Source: Calditrichaceae bacterium (GTDB taxonomy: Bacteria > Calditrichota > Calditrichia > Calditrichales > Calditrichaceae). Taken from it: a stretch of 8,818 bases of DNA. A model generated the notes under the pieces. That model saw only the letters and a program-made list of their open reading frames with translations. It did not search any database and was not told where the DNA came from. The stretch spans positions 1 through 8,818 of the forward strand of contig JAUVIB010000110.1 of assembly GCA_030592985.1 (NCBI GenBank), read 5' to 3'. How positions within the stretch are numbered: the first letter of the stretch is position 1; each line of letters starts with the position of its first letter. The position numbers and the translations under genes were made by a program. Below, piece by piece: positions 1-6,097 of this stretch.

Positions 1-692
1 ATAGCGCTTCTCTCGAATTAGATGTCGACAAAATGACAATTGGTGTTCCTGAAGAGTATTTTTCTGATGGTTTAAATCCATTTATTAAGGAGACCATTTT
101 CAAGAAAATCGATCAATTGGAAAAATCGGGAGCTAAAATAGAAAAAATACATCTACCAATGACGGAATATGGTATCGCCACCTATTATATTGTTGCGCCA
201 GCGGAAGCATCTTCAAATTTAGCACGATATGACGGTGTTCGTTATGGCTTAAGAAAAGGCGGTGAAGAGGGCCTTATAGATATGTATGAGAATACCCGCA
301 GCGATGGTTTTGGAGCCGAGGTGCGCAGGAGGATTATGCTCGGTACCTATGTCCTCTCATCAGGTTATTATGATGCCTACTATCGAAGAGCATTGAAAGT
401 TCGCCGTTTAATTAAGGAAGATTTCGATAAAGCATATTCAAAAGTTGATGTGATTATTACCCCCACAACTCCGACGACTGCATTTAAAATAGGAGAAAAG
501 ATGGATGATCCTTTAACGATGTATTTATCAGATATTTATACCGTTACAGCTAATCTTGCCGGAATTTGTGGAATGAGTATACCTGCAGGAAAAGACAAAG
601 ACGGACTGCCTTTTGGTATGCAGCTTCTCGCTAATTTCTTTGATGAGAGTAAATTGATTCAGGTTGGCGATTTTATTGAAAAGAATTGCTAA
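1..692 (+). CDS. gatA: Asp/Glu-tRNA amidotransferase subunit A, C-terminal part (5' end outside window)
   Basis: GatA is the amidase subunit of GatCAB. It releases ammonia from glutamine and feeds it to GatB, which converts Glu-tRNA(Gln) or Asp-tRNA(Asn) to the amidated form in the cytoplasm. The reading frame is open from base 3 with no stop, and the codons before the first ATG (base 33) encode a GatA-like 'LDVDK' lead-in to 'TIGVPEEYF', so that ATG is internal. About 229 residues are visible, roughly the C-terminal half of a family protein of about 480-490. Typical GatA blocks follow in order: ARYDGVRYG, GFGAEVRRRIMLGTYVLSSG, ITPTTPTTAFKIGE, NLAGICGMSIPAG and GLPFGMQLLA. The Ser-cisSer-Lys catalytic residues lie upstream of the window and cannot be checked. 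gatB follows after 84 bases on the same strand. The family assignment is secure. Confidence 0.96.
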   Translation, partial: SASLELDVDKMTIGVPEEYFSDGLNPFIKETIFKKIDQLEKSGAKIEKIHLPMTEYGIATYYIVAPAEASSNLARYDGVRYGLRKGGEEGLIDMYENTRSDGFGAEVRRRIMLGTYVLSSGYYDAYYRRALKVRRLIKEDFDKAYSKVDVIITPTTPTTAFKIGEKMDDPLTMYLSDIYTVTANLAGICGMSIPAGKDKDGLPFGMQLLANFFDESKLIQVGDFIEKNC

Positions 693-702
693 AAAATAAC
701 TA

Positions 703-731
703 TTAAAAATATTATTCCGCCTTTGTATAAT
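703..731 (+). promoter_or_regulatory. Possible sigma70-type promoter upstream of gatB
   Basis: A perfect TATAAT (726-731) lies 17 bases downstream of TTAAAA (703-708), a 4/6 match to TTGACA. It would start transcription near 738, about 40 bases before the gatB ATG. The region is AT-rich, so a chance match is possible, and if the organism uses a Bacteroidota-type sigma factor the consensus would differ. Confidence 0.3.
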
Positions 732-745
732 TGTAAATCAGGCGG
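717..745 (+). terminator. Short inverted repeat between gatA and gatB (weak terminator or attenuator candidate)
   Basis: CCGCCT (717-722) is the exact reverse complement of AGGCGG (740-745), giving a 6-bp GC-rich stem with a 17-base AT-rich loop. Only a short TTT follows, so a classic Rho-independent terminator is not well supported. It could act as a weak terminator, an mRNA processing or stability hairpin, or be chance. The loop contains TATAAT, so the same bases may serve as a promoter element. Confidence 0.3.
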
Positions 746-776
746 TTTGACTATAGAAGAATGATAGGCCGTTAAT

Positions 777-2225
777 ATGGAATATGAAGTAGTCATCGGG
801 TTGGAAATTCATGCTCAGCTTTCTACAAAAACGAAAATTTTTTGCGGATGCAATACAAAATTTGGGGCTGAGCCAAATTCGCAAACTTGTCCGGTTTGTC
901 TCGGAATGCCCGGTGTTTTACCGGTTTTAAATAAAAAAGTAGTTGAATCTGCCATTAAAATGGGTATTGCTACAAATTCAAAAATTTTAAAACACAATAT
1001 TTTTGCCCGTAAAAACTATTTTTATCCCGATTTGCCCAAAGGATATCAGATTTCTCAGTTTGAAGAACCTATTTGTCTCGATGGAAGTGTGGAAATTGAG
1101 GTGGATGGTAAAAAGAAAACACTAAGAATTAACAGGATTCACATGGAAGAAGACGCCGGTAAATCGGTTCATGATGAATCATACATAAAAACCCATGATA
1201 CTTATATTGATTTGAACCGCTGTGGTGTTCCGCTTATCGAAATTGTAAGCGAACCTGATATGAGATCCTCCCAGGAAGTCTATGCTTATCTTGTAAAACT
1301 TCGTCAATTGGTTCGATATCTTGATGTTTGTGATGGGAATATGGAAGAGGGCAGTTTCCGTTGCGATGCCAATATCAGTATCCGTCCTATGGGACAGAAA
1401 GAGCTTGGTGTAAAAACAGAATTAAAGAATATGAACTCTTTCCGGAATGTGGAAAGAGCATTGGAATATGAAATAAAGCGTCAGATAGACACGGTAGAGG
1501 ATGGTGGCGTAATTGTGCAGGAAACATTACTTTGGGATCCGGCTAATAATGTGGCGAAATCAATGCGCAGTAAAGAAGAATCACATGATTACCGCTATTT
1601 TCCGGAACCTGATCTTCCTGGTTTAGATATAAATTCTGAATGGATTGATGAGATTAATCATTCAATGCCCGAATTACCTGATGACCGTCTAACAAGATTT
1701 ATGAGCGAATTTAACCTGAGCGAATATAATGCGAATGTATTAACTTCTTCCAAAGAAATTGCCGACTATTATGAAGAAACTGTTAAGAATTGTCATAATT
1801 CAAAGCTAGCTGCAAATTGGGTAATGGGTGATGTATTAAAAGTAATGAATGAAACGAAAATAGAATTAAGCGCCCTGAGAATAACGCCTAAACGACTTTC
1901 TTCCTTGTTATTACAGATTGAAAGTAATACTATCAGTACTAGCGCAGCAAAGAAGGTTTTTGACAAAATGTTTGATTCTGATGATTCCGTTGATATGTTA
2001 ATCGAGAAATTAGGATTAAAACAGGTGTCGGATGAGGGTGAGCTGGAAAAAATTATTATGGATGTTTTAGCGGCAAATCCCAAAGAGGTGGATGGATTCC
2101 GTGCTGGAAAAACAAAACTAATTGGTTTTTTTGTGGGACAGGTTATGCGAGGTTCAAAAGGGAAAGCAAATCCGCAGTTAGTTAATCAAATCCTTTTAAA
2201 AAAGTTAACACCTGATGGAAACTGA
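777..2225 (+). CDS. gatB: Asp-tRNA(Asn)/Glu-tRNA(Gln) amidotransferase subunit B
   Basis: GatB is the kinase/transferase subunit of GatCAB. It phosphorylates the misacylated Glu or Asp on the tRNA and amidates it with ammonia from GatA. The 482 residues match the usual full length. A zinc-type cysteine set is intact (C23, C25, C38, C41 in FCGC...CPVC). The family signatures HMEEDAGK (122-129), DLNRCGVPLIEIVSEPD (145-161), EGSFRCDANISIRP (191-204), ELKNMNSFRNVERALE (215-230) and MRSKEESHDYRYFPEPDLP (263-281) follow in order. A helical YqeY-like tRNA-binding tail occupies about 330-480, ending with the conserved GFFVGQVMRGSKGKANP stretch. The ATG at 777 fits the family N-terminus (EYEVVIGLEIHAQL), with only a weak purine-rich ribosome site upstream. 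Its last 11 bases overlap the next gene, which suggests translational coupling. Nothing appears broken. Confidence 0.98.
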   Translation: MEYEVVIGLEIHAQLSTKTKIFCGCNTKFGAEPNSQTCPVCLGMPGVLPVLNKKVVESAIKMGIATNSKILKHNIFARKNYFYPDLPKGYQISQFEEPICLDGSVEIEVDGKKKTLRINRIHMEEDAGKSVHDESYIKTHDTYIDLNRCGVPLIEIVSEPDMRSSQEVYAYLVKLRQLVRYLDVCDGNMEEGSFRCDANISIRPMGQKELGVKTELKNMNSFRNVERALEYEIKRQIDTVEDGGVIVQETLLWDPANNVAKSMRSKEESHDYRYFPEPDLPGLDINSEWIDEINHSMPELPDDRLTRFMSEFNLSEYNANVLTSSKEIADYYEETVKNCHNSKLAANWVMGDVLKVMNETKIELSALRITPKRLSSLLLQIESNTISTSAAKKVFDKMFDSDDSVDMLIEKLGLKQVSDEGELEKIIMDVLAANPKEVDGFRAGKTKLIGFFVGQVMRGSKGKANPQLVNQILLKKLTPDGN

Positions 2226-2976
2226 TTTATTTTTCGGAAGGAACCGAAGATTAAATATTTTCATTTATTTACTCATTTTTGTTGTATTGCAACCCAATAT
2301 ACTTTATCCACAAATAAAAGATAGTCTTATTGAAACCAAATCATTTAACCTCAAATTCAATCCTCTGTATCAGAATTATCAGCATAGAAACGATTCAATA
2401 AAAATATCATTAAAATACAAGCCAAAATTAAACGAAATTCAATTTTATAATCCAAAAACTGTTCTTCCCTCGGATCCCATGAAGATTGATTATCGTCATC
2501 ATCCTTATTATATACCGAGAATGGTAGATGATTTTATCAATATGAATATTATGGATCGTCCGCCATCGAGTAGTTTTGTCTCACTTCCTACCATTGCTTT
2601 ATTAGCCGCCGCGGTTGCTGTGCAATATATTAGTATTAAAGAAAAACTTGAATTATCCGCCACAGACTACCTGATTGATGATAAATATTATCCCATATTG
2701 TTATCATTATGGAAAAAATCACCACAAAAAGCTGAAGAACTGTATCTTGATAAAAAAATCAGAGATAAACGGACCATGCAAACTCTTATCACAGATTTAG
2801 AATCACTGGTGAAAAAACGCTTACTTAAGACGAAGAAAACACCGAAATCTTCTATTGAATATTTTTCTGCACAAAAAAAAAATCGGGTTATTGGTTTAAT
2901 TGAAAATAGCGCTGTCCATGATGATACTCAACAAGTTTACCTTCACAAGTTGAAATTAATTTTAACAACTCATTAG
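2215..2976 (+). CDS. Unrecognised membrane-anchored protein with a BlaI/MecI-like winged-helix C-terminal half
   Basis: I do not recognise this 253-residue protein as a named family. The N-terminus has a basic start (GRNRR, 8-12) and a hydrophobic stretch at about 13-31, either a signal anchor or a signal peptide. Residues 34-119 are polar and Pro/Tyr-rich. A second hydrophobic segment (FVSLPTIALLAAAVAVQYI, 121-139) is followed by a very basic region. Residues about 158-220 resemble the DNA-binding domain of BlaI/MecI repressors: PILLSLWKKSPQKAEELY aligns with the 'LW..SP..A.EL' helix pair, RTMQTLITDL with the recognition-helix 'TV.TLL.RL' motif, then RLLKTKK and a wing ending EYFSAQ. Relative to BlaI there is a shorter helix 2-3 link and about three extra residues after TDL. 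The positive-inside rule places this domain in the cytoplasm. An A10 tract lies at 2873-2882. The ATG overlaps gatB by 11 bases without a clear Shine-Dalgarno sequence. The coding call is solid, but the winged-helix assignment is by eye. Confidence 0.85.
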   Translation: METDLFFGRNRRLNIFIYLLIFVVLQPNILYPQIKDSLIETKSFNLKFNPLYQNYQHRNDSIKISLKYKPKLNEIQFYNPKTVLPSDPMKIDYRHHPYYIPRMVDDFINMNIMDRPPSSSFVSLPTIALLAAAVAVQYISIKEKLELSATDYLIDDKYYPILLSLWKKSPQKAEELYLDKKIRDKRTMQTLITDLESLVKKRLLKTKKTPKSSIEYFSAQKKNRVIGLIENSAVHDDTQQVYLHKLKLILTTH

Positions 2977-2979
2977 TGT

Positions 2980-3813
2980 ATGAATATTATAATTGAAACT
3001 ATAAAAATAACACGTCCGCTGAATGTATTTATTTCTTTTATCAGTATAGTTGTTGGAGCGCTGGTTAGCGGAAATTTTAAATTGAGTATTATTTTGCTGT
3101 TTGCCGGATTGACTGCAGCGCTGATTACTGCGGGCGCTAATATTATCAATGATATTTTTGATATTGAAATAGATCGAATTAATAAACCTGATCGATCTCT
3201 ACCGTCTGGTCGGATATCCATAGAATATGCCAGAAATTTATTTATTATTTGCTACCTCAGCGGATTAATATTTGCGGCTTTTTGTGGAAAAATAATGTTA
3301 ATTATTGCCATTATTATTGCGCTTTTGCTTTATTGGTATAGTTTAGTATTGAAAAAGACTATATTATGGGGAAATTTAATGGTTAGCATTATATCCGGAT
3401 TTACTTTTATTTATGGCGCTATGTCTGTGGGCGGCTGGCGAGGTGGAATTATGCCGGCTGTATTGGCATTTTTTTTTCATTTAGGCAGAGAATTAGTTAA
3501 GGATATGCAAGATATAGAAGGAGATATCGTTGGAAATGCGATTACTTTTTCAGGAAAATTTGGCGTTGAAAAAACGGTTTTCTTGACAAGATCAGTTTTT
3601 ATAGTATTGATTATAATTACAATAATTCCATTCTTTTTAGGAATTTATAACGAAAATTATCTATTTATCGTTATATTAGGTGTAGACACAATACTTATTT
3701 ATGTTATTTTTTCTTTGAACAGAAATAACAGCTTTACTCAATTGGGTAAAATTAGTAATTTACTAAAGTTTGATATGTTAATTGGATTGTTGGCAATTTA
3801 CTTAGGATTATAA
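2980..3813 (+). CDS. UbiA-family prenyltransferase, digeranylgeranylglyceryl phosphate synthase type
   Basis: This is an integral-membrane prenyltransferase of 277 residues with about eight or nine hydrophobic helices. The first Asp-rich motif is N57-D-x-x-D61-x-x-x-D65, followed by RINKPDRSLPSGRIS. The second is K174-D175-x-x-D178-x-x-G-D182 (RELVKDMQDIEGD). Both Mg-diphosphate sites are therefore intact. The 'NKPDR.LPSG' form is typical of the (S)-2,3-di-O-geranylgeranylglyceryl-phosphate synthase / chlorophyll-synthase branch, not of MenA or heme O synthase. By homology it would transfer a prenyl group from a prenyl diphosphate to an acceptor such as geranylgeranylglycerol phosphate. The true acceptor in a bacterium is uncertain, and a quinone or other lipid remains possible. 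It starts three bases after the preceding stop, with no evident Shine-Dalgarno sequence, and ends one base before maf. No companion geranylgeranylglyceryl-phosphate synthase gene is in the window. Confidence 0.9.
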   Translation: MNIIIETIKITRPLNVFISFISIVVGALVSGNFKLSIILLFAGLTAALITAGANIINDIFDIEIDRINKPDRSLPSGRISIEYARNLFIICYLSGLIFAAFCGKIMLIIAIIIALLLYWYSLVLKKTILWGNLMVSIISGFTFIYGAMSVGGWRGGIMPAVLAFFFHLGRELVKDMQDIEGDIVGNAITFSGKFGVEKTVFLTRSVFIVLIIITIIPFFLGIYNENYLFIVILGVDTILIYVIFSLNRNNSFTQLGKISNLLKFDMLIGLLAIYLGL

Positions 3814-3814
3814 T

Positions 3815-4414
3815 ATGTTGTTTTCACTTATTGATAATTTAGAAACGATTGATGTAATTCTTGCTTCTGCTTCTCCCAGACGCTATGAATTATTGAAAAG
3901 TATTGGATTGCAGTTTAAAGTAGTGAAAAGTGAGGTTGAGGAGATATTTTCTGATGAATTAGAGCCGCAGGAAATTGTAGAATTGAATGCAAATAGGAAA
4001 GGTGATGATGTTGCTCAAAAACATCCAAATTCACTGGTTATTTCAGCGGATACCATTGTTGTTTCAAAGAATATCGTCATGGGAAAACCTCATGATGAAA
4101 AAGATGCTTACCGAATGTTGAGACAATTAAGCGGACGAACGCATCAGGTCTATACTGCTTTTGCTATTAACTTTTTATCAGAAGAGAAAAAATATATTGA
4201 AACAGTATCAACCGCCGTTCGTTTTCGTAATTTGAAAGAAGAAGAAATTTGGAGTTATATCAATACAGGTGAAATTGTAGATAAGGCAGGAGCCTATGCT
4301 ATTCAGGGGCAAGGAGCTATGCTTATTGAAAAAATTAACGGCTGTTTTTTTAATGTGGTAGGATTTCCTTTGTCACGTTTTTTTGTAGCCCTTGATCAAT
4401 TTTTTAAGGAGTAG
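3815..4414 (+). CDS. maf: Maf-family nucleoside triphosphate pyrophosphatase (YhdE-like)
   Basis: Maf proteins hydrolyse non-canonical or surplus nucleoside triphosphates (dTTP/UTP in the YhdE branch, m7GTP in the YceF branch) to monophosphates. They have been linked to septum inhibition and nucleotide-pool cleaning. The 199 residues contain all family blocks: ILASASPRRYELL (15-27), SADTIVV with the catalytic-type Asp79 (77-83), GKP (90-92), SGRTHQVYTA (106-115), DKAGAYAIQGQGA (156-168) and NGCFFNVVGFPL (175-186). The AYAIQG...NVVGFPL form points to the YhdE-type branch, though substrate specificity is inferred. A leader of about 14 residues before ILASASPRR is slightly longer than common. 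The ATG lies one base after the ubiA-type gene's stop, with AGGA at 3804-3807 as a well-spaced ribosome site inside that gene, so the two are probably coupled. Confidence 0.95.
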   Translation: MLFSLIDNLETIDVILASASPRRYELLKSIGLQFKVVKSEVEEIFSDELEPQEIVELNANRKGDDVAQKHPNSLVISADTIVVSKNIVMGKPHDEKDAYRMLRQLSGRTHQVYTAFAINFLSEEKKYIETVSTAVRFRNLKEEEIWSYINTGEIVDKAGAYAIQGQGAMLIEKINGCFFNVVGFPLSRFFVALDQFFKE

Positions 4415-4426
4415 CTGATAATTAAG

Positions 4427-4795
4427 ATGATAAAAATACTTATTGCCGAAGATGATCCTCATATGCAAAAATTATTACAGCTTTTTTTGCAGAATTATCA
4501 GGCCGATCTTGATTTTGTGGGTAATGGTAGAATAGCTGAAAAACGCTTTCTGGAAAAGAGTTATGACCTTTTAATTACTGATTTACAGATGCCCGAGGTT
4601 GACGGTACAACGCTTATCCAAAATATTAGAAAACGGGATAATCTAATTCCGGTAATCATTTTATCATCATATGATAAGGTTGAAATTGAGAAATTAATTA
4701 ATTATCCTTATATTGATTCTTTGCGAAAACCATTTGAAAGCATCGATTTAATAAAAATGATTAATCACTTAATTTCAAAGCCAGATCACAACTAA
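4427..4795 (+). CDS. Single-domain response regulator (receiver only, CheY/Spo0F-like)
   Basis: At 122 residues the protein is one receiver domain with no output domain. The acidic pocket is E8-D9-D10 (ILIAEDDPHMQ). The phospho-acceptor is D52 in LLITDLQMPEVDG, the switch Ser/Thr is S80 in VIILSSYD, and the conserved lysine is K101 in LRKPF. All residues needed for phosphorylation are therefore present. No histidine kinase or phosphotransfer gene is in the window, so its partners are unknown. It may act through protein-protein contact or as a phosphorelay intermediate. The AAGGAG at 4406-4411, overlapping the maf stop, lies 15 bases from the ATG, unusually far. A closer standard start codon is absent, and the ATG matches the domain's beginning. 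It sits between maf and the CNNM gene with 12-base gaps. Confidence 0.93.
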   Translation: MIKILIAEDDPHMQKLLQLFLQNYQADLDFVGNGRIAEKRFLEKSYDLLITDLQMPEVDGTTLIQNIRKRDNLIPVIILSSYDKVEIEKLINYPYIDSLRKPFESIDLIKMINHLISKPDHN

Positions 4796-4807
4796 CGGCT
4801 ATTTATA

Positions 4808-6022
4808 ATGGTGGAAATTATAATTGCTATTGTAGGACTCATTTTTTCTTTCCTATATGCAGGATCTGAATCGGCATTTATTTCATTTAACAAGATTAAG
4901 CTCGATATTTGGAAAAAAGAGAGACGAAAGTTCACCAATAATGCTAATTTTTTTGTTAGTAATCCAGAGGAATTTTTTACCACGATTCTTGTTGGAAATA
5001 ACTTTTCTAACATAATATATTCTACCTTTGCTACAATTTTTTTACTTCAATATTTCAACGAATATATAAGCTGGTCCCTTATTACTTTTGTTGTCCTTTT
5101 CTTCGGTGAGATATATCCAAAAACATTAGCACGACAATATTCGGATAAAATCATATTAAAATTGTTAATGGTTATCCGTGGTGTATATTTCCTGCTAAAA
5201 CCGTTAGTATTCTTGCTTAATGTCTTTTTAAACTTGTTTATGAAGGTTTTTAAATTAAGTAAAAAACCAATGTTGTCTTTTTTTTCCAGAGAAGAAATCG
5301 AAGTGCTGATCCAGAAAAGTTCCTCTGTGATTTTAGACCATAGCAGTGAGAAAAAATATCTGTATAATGCATTGGATTTTTCGAAGATCAAAGTTCGTGA
5401 AGCCTTGACGCCAAGAACAGAAGTCATGGCGTTGGAAATAAATGATACACTTGAAGATATGGAATCCATTATCAAACAGTACCGTTATACACGTATTCCT
5501 GTTTATGAAGAGAATTTAGATAATGTTATTGGTGTGGTTTTTATGTATGACTTACTCCTTGAACCAAAATCACTTACAGAAATTCTAAAACCGGTACATA
5601 TTACACACGAAAATAAAAGCTGTTCGGAATTGTTAAAAGAATTTCAGCAAAAGAATATTTCGATTGCAATTGTTTTAGATGAATATGGCGGAATGGAAGG
5701 AATTGTCACATCAACCGATCTGATTGAAATTATTTTTGGTGAGTTTTATCGTGAAGGAGAAGATGGTTATGCTATTAAAAAACTAAATAAATTCACCTAT
5801 GAAGTTGATGCAAGAATAAGCTTGGATGAATTAACAGAGCAGATACCAATAATGATTCATGAAGGAGAATATGAAAAAGTATCGGGATGTATTCTTAATA
5901 GAGCAGGAAGAATATTGCAGAAAAATGAATCCCTTGAGTTTGAAAATTTCCATATTGAAGTAATAGATGCTTCACCCCAAAAAATAAATAAAATTAAAAT
6001 TGTATTAAAAAATAAAGAATAA
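4808..6022 (+). CDS. CNNM/CorC-type membrane protein (DUF21, two CBS domains, CorC_HlyC domain)
   Basis: This 404-residue member of the hemolysin-C/CorC/CNNM family is probably an inner-membrane divalent-cation (Mg2+/Co2+) transporter or exporter component. The N-terminal CNNM/DUF21 domain (about 1-160) holds four hydrophobic segments and the hallmarks AGSESAFIS (18-26), ILVGNNFSNI (60-69) and GEIYPK (100-105). A CBS pair follows: EALTPRTEVMALE...YRYTRIPVYEENLDNVIGVVFMYDLL (about 198-250), then about 258-312 with IVLDEYGGMEGIVTSTDLIEIIFGE. A C-terminal CorC_HlyC domain covers about 320-402. Domain order and length are normal. GldE of Bacteroidota gliding bacteria belongs to the same architecture, but nothing here proves that role. 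The ATG lies 12 bases after the response-regulator stop, with no clear Shine-Dalgarno sequence. A GTG follows immediately as an alternative start. This is the last gene of the packed chain. Confidence 0.94.
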   Translation: MVEIIIAIVGLIFSFLYAGSESAFISFNKIKLDIWKKERRKFTNNANFFVSNPEEFFTTILVGNNFSNIIYSTFATIFLLQYFNEYISWSLITFVVLFFGEIYPKTLARQYSDKIILKLLMVIRGVYFLLKPLVFLLNVFLNLFMKVFKLSKKPMLSFFSREEIEVLIQKSSSVILDHSSEKKYLYNALDFSKIKVREALTPRTEVMALEINDTLEDMESIIKQYRYTRIPVYEENLDNVIGVVFMYDLLLEPKSLTEILKPVHITHENKSCSELLKEFQQKNISIAIVLDEYGGMEGIVTSTDLIEIIFGEFYREGEDGYAIKKLNKFTYEVDARISLDELTEQIPIMIHEGEYEKVSGCILNRAGRILQKNESLEFENFHIEVIDASPQKINKIKIVLKNKE

Positions 6023-6087
6023 AAATTGCTCTTGCATCTATTTTTTATTCGGATTAAATTCAGGTGGCGCTAAACTACGCAAAAAAT

Positions 6088-6091
6088 GGAG
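6088..6091 (+). promoter_or_regulatory. Ribosome binding site that decides between adjacent ATGs of the PLP enzyme
   Basis: GGAG lies 3 bases before the ATG at 6095 and 6 bases before the ATG at 6098. The second spacing is the normal one, so translation most likely starts at 6098, giving MSKFNINKARF. The choice changes the protein by one methionine only. Confidence 0.6.
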
Positions 6092-6097
6092 TAAATG

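Noticed and set aside
815..997. Open frame on the - strand inside gatB
   Set aside because: It lies wholly within the well-conserved gatB coding region, has no ribosome site and resembles no protein; it is a by-product of codon use.
1793..2083. Open frame on the - strand inside the gatB tail region
   Set aside because: It is serine/phenylalanine-rich, the typical reverse complement of the Lys/Glu/Asp codons of the real gene, with no motif support.
2973..3221. Open frame on the - strand over the start of the UbiA-type gene
   Set aside because: It is isoleucine-rich reverse-strand reading of a membrane protein gene whose motifs on the + strand are unambiguous.
3469..3477. T9 run in the UbiA-type gene as a possible slippage site
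   Set aside because: It encodes three phenylalanines in a membrane helix, and a shift there would destroy the second Asp-rich motif; ordinary codon use is the simpler explanation.
4792..5475. Two open frames on the - strand (4792-5013 and 5047-5475) over the CNNM gene
   Set aside because: Both overlap the conserved DUF21 and CBS coding region entirely and show no recognisable domain or ribosome site.
6026..6060. Possible promoter before the PLP enzyme gene (TTGCAT, then TTAAAT or TAAATT)
   Set aside because: Matches are only 3/6 and 4/6 in AT-rich DNA, too weak to list, although a promoter somewhere in this 75-base spacer is likely.
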